64,000 bases of DNA from Phymatolithon calcareum (taxonomy: Eukaryota > Rhodophyta > Florideophyceae > Hapalidiales): contig OZ345357.1 of the NCBI GenBank assembly GCA_977006965.1, positions 3,038,001 to 3,102,000 of the forward strand, in the 5' to 3' direction. Of the stretch, positions 62,214-64,000 are shown piece after piece. Under the pieces are notes generated by a model that did not search any database, had not been told where the DNA came from, and saw only the letters and a program-made list of their open reading frames with translations. Numbering within the stretch: the stretch's first letter is position 1; the number at the start of each line of letters is the position of its first letter. Made by a program: the position numbers and the translations under genes.

Positions 62214-62378
62214 CCTACTCTCGTCTATGGTGCGCTACCGTACCGCGCTCTGTGCGCGGATTAAGTTTGTGATCCCTTTGCAAATAAATAAATGTGTGCG
62301 GATGCCTTGCATGCATTCTCGTATATACTTTTCACTTCTCTTGGCGCGGCGCACAGAAGTGGCATTGCATTGCCGTGC

Positions 62379-62729
62379 TTAGGATGAGGCATTGGTCAAC
62401 TTGTCAACCCGCTCACCGAGCGCGTTGAGGTCCCGGACAAGCGTCTTGCGCCGAGTCAGAAGTACTGAGAGCTTCATGGCGGTCTTGCGGTCTCCACCCT
62501 GAAAGGCTTCTGTGGCCTTGCTTTTCGAAAGCGAGATTCCGTCCAGGGCGAGAAGATCCTGCGTCACGCGCTCAGAAAAGAGCACAGCGCGCTGTTCGAT
62601 GTCCTTCGTTGCGAGTTTGGTGTTTTCCTCCGTTTCCGTCACCTCCTTTTTGAGGTCTGCGAAATTCGTCTTGAGAATCTCCAACGACTTCTCAGCGTCC
62701 TCCGCTAGCTTCTTAGGGTCCGTCGTCAT
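62379..62729 (-). CDS. Small BAG-domain-like co-chaperone
   Basis: Protein of 116 residues, entirely helical and charged, which resembles a BAG domain over its whole length. BAG proteins bind the Hsp70 ATPase domain and act as nucleotide-exchange factors. The most telling part is near the middle and end: RVTQDLLALDGISL, then TRRKTLVRDLNALGERVDKL, which fits the pattern LLxLDGI followed by a basic helix and a final hydrophobic heptad. No ubiquitin-like domain is present, so this is a minimal form. A generic coiled-coil protein is the alternative. I use the ATG at 62729 (GAAATGACG); the frame is open 12 codons upstream. It converges with RNF10 (stops about 165 bp apart). Confidence 0.6.
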   Translation of the reverse strand: MTTDPKKLAEDAEKSLEILKTNFADLKKEVTETEENTKLATKDIEQRAVLFSERVTQDLLALDGISLSKSKATEAFQGGDRKTAMKLSVLLTRRKTLVRDLNALGERVDKLTNASS

Positions 62730-63156
62730 TTCGAAGTTGTGCAAGTCTGGAATTCGTTCTGGCAAGTGAAACGATTTTCAGCTGCATCATGATGATCACC
62801 TCAGGGCTACTGTAGACCATTACGAAGTTTGCCGTATTTCGGAAAAAATCTGCTTTTGTTCGCAAGACCAACCAATCAGCAAGCAACAGATTGCTGATTT
62901 CGCAAAAAAAGTGGAAATATTGAATTCCAGTTTTCCGCACCCATTGCTGACATTCCACAGCTGTATGATACTTTGCCAGCTATGCTCGGCGTCTATTGTT
63001 GTCAAAATTCGATCGATGAAATTAATTTCAATTGGTCAGAAGTTTCTGTATATTCACCCATAGTGCCAGCACCAACCACCTCATCTCATGTTCGACGTGA
63101 TGTTCATGCTTCTGCCCTCGTCCGACTTACAAGTTTGACGAGTCCGTCCGATCACC
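62730..63156. promoter_or_regulatory. Divergent intergenic space, 427 bp
   Basis: Between the BAG-like gene (reverse) and the DnaJ gene (forward). Contains a short inverted repeat CAGCAAGCAACAGATTGCTG near 62878, one TACTGTA (about 62810), and the C-rich leader of the DnaJ gene with an excellent start context (TCACCATGG). Confidence 0.35.
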
Positions 63157-64000
63157 ATGGACGTCGACCCAGATTCTGTTCAGAAGGAGCTTCTCGAGGA
63201 AGCTGTCGCTAAGGTTCGCGCTGATGCCGCGGAGAAGGAGGCCCGTCGCCCGAAGAACATTGGTGCAGGTGCCGTCGGACTTGTCGGCGACTCGCTCGGC
63301 GGTGTTGCTGTAGGCGCTGCCGCAATTGTCGTCGGACCCATTGCTGGTTACCGCGAGGGAGGCGCCAGCGGTATTCTGAAGGGCGCAGTGGGTGGACTGG
63401 CCATTGGAGTTGCGTCAGCCGCGATTGGGATTGGGTCCGGGGTCGCAAAACTTGTCGATGGAGCGAGCGCTCATGCGGACGATAAACCGGTTCCACAGCT
63501 GGAGAATCTGCACATTGCAGAGAATGCGCAAGAGGATCAACGGGCTTATGATCGGGAGCGTAATGCACTGTATGAAGGATTGCTTGCCGATGTGGAGGAG
63601 GAAAGCACGTTGGGTCCGCCAGTCGATACAAAGCTATACGACGAGCTTGATATCAAACCCGAAGCAACGCCGACTGAGATTCGGCGTGCGTACTTTCGTC
63701 TGGCACAACGTTATCATCCCGATAAGAATCCGAATGACCCCCAAGCCACTGAGAAATTTCAGGTTATTGCCGATGCTTACCAGATCCTCTCTGACCCTGT
63801 GAAACGCGAGGAGTATCATCGCGTAGGGCGCACAGACGCAGAGACTCTTTTGGATCCCAAGTCACTGTTCGTGCTCATGTTCGGTAACGATAAGTTCAGC
63901 CACATTGTGGGGGATCTGGCAACCTCTACTTTGCTGTCGACGATGTCGGAAAAGAATGAAGAAGATCCGAATAGTTCAACTGAGCAACTGGCGGAAAGAC
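63157..64000 (+). CDS. DnaJ-X protein with Gly-rich hydrophobic N-terminus (3' end missing)
   Basis: Hsp40 co-chaperone cut by the window edge after about 281 codons. The N-terminal part has a short acidic helix (1-30), then a Gly- and Ala-rich hydrophobic stretch (34-102) with GxxxG-like spacing (GAGAVGLVGDSLGGVAVGAAAIVVGPIAGY; GILKGAVGGLAIGVASAAIGIGSGVAKLV). This could be a glycine-zipper membrane hairpin. The J domain spans 158-224, with HPD at 187-189 in RYHPDKNPNDPQATEKF. After it, LDPKSLFVLMFGNDKFSHIVGDLA is the start of a DNAJ-X domain, as in Caj1/Djp1-type proteins. A hydrophobic Gly-rich module upstream of the J domain is unusual; classic DnaJ-X proteins begin with the J domain. The ATG context is TCACCATGG. 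Confidence 0.88.
   Translation, partial: MDVDPDSVQKELLEEAVAKVRADAAEKEARRPKNIGAGAVGLVGDSLGGVAVGAAAIVVGPIAGYREGGASGILKGAVGGLAIGVASAAIGIGSGVAKLVDGASAHADDKPVPQLENLHIAENAQEDQRAYDRERNALYEGLLADVEEESTLGPPVDTKLYDELDIKPEATPTEIRRAYFRLAQRYHPDKNPNDPQATEKFQVIADAYQILSDPVKREEYHRVGRTDAETLLDPKSLFVLMFGNDKFSHIVGDLATSTLLSTMSEKNEEDPNSSTEQLAER

Noticed and set aside
1-64000. CRISPR arrays, bacterial operons, insertion sequences
   Set aside because: No regularly spaced direct repeats, no Shine-Dalgarno-led gene strings and no transposase; introns and eukaryotic families show this is nuclear eukaryotic DNA.

Overview
The window looks like nuclear DNA of a eukaryote with a compact but island-like genome, most plausibly a red alga (Rhodophyta, perhaps a florideophyte); this is inference. 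Most genes are single-exon. The introns I could place are GT-AG and short (84-111 bp). Genes often diverge from short shared intergenic spaces or converge within tens to hundreds of bases, and gene-dense islands are separated by AT-richer stretches with no coding signal. Start codons commonly sit in an ACCATGG or AACATGG context. I see no operons, CRISPR arrays, rRNA genes or convincing tRNA genes. About 27 protein-coding genes can be supported, one of them cut off by the right edge.

Layout. 1-7.8 kb is mostly non-coding, with one four-exon C2H2 zinc-finger gene (1.7-2.6 kb), a near-perfect 80 bp palindrome, and three copies of a 20 bp palindromic element. 7.8-25.5 kb is a dense island: organellar tRNA 2-thiouridylase (MnmA/TRMU), an unassigned 790-residue protein, a small coiled-coil protein, TCF25 (ribosome quality control), an orphan cyclophilin-E-type RRM protein, a SPO22/ZIP4/TEX11 meiotic TPR protein, C-4 methylsterol oxidase, an SRPK kinase, mitoribosomal mS23, ISD11 and a YME1-type AAA protease. 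26.5-42.7 kb holds a small membrane protein, a nuclear-looking unknown, a phosphatidylinositol transfer protein, cofilin, WDHD1/Ctf4, a putative organellar membrane protein, mitoribosomal mS35, a small unknown and a TKL kinase with armadillo-like repeats. 42.7-48.1 kb is gene-poor. 48.1-57.7 kb holds a UCH37/BAP1-family protein with a destroyed catalytic triad, a type I membrane protein, a double-SWIB protein, a RAD51AP1-like acidic protein and an RWP-RK protein. 57.7-64 kb holds a LINE remnant, a long hairpin, RNF10, a BAG-domain protein and the start of a DnaJ-X protein.

Themes. Several products serve organelles (MnmA, mS23, ISD11, YME1, mS35, probably the double-SWIB protein and the 338-residue membrane protein). 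Others serve chromosome replication, recombination and meiosis (WDHD1, SPO22/ZIP4, the RAD51AP1-like protein) or ribosome-associated quality control (TCF25, RNF10).

The most unusual items are the UCH37-like pseudo-deubiquitinase that keeps its C-terminal UCH37-like domain but lacks the catalytic Cys, His and Asp; the recurring short hairpins, each with one mismatch; the triple ATGCGA-N4-TCGCATATAA element; and an excess of TACTGTA/TACAGTA in non-coding DNA.
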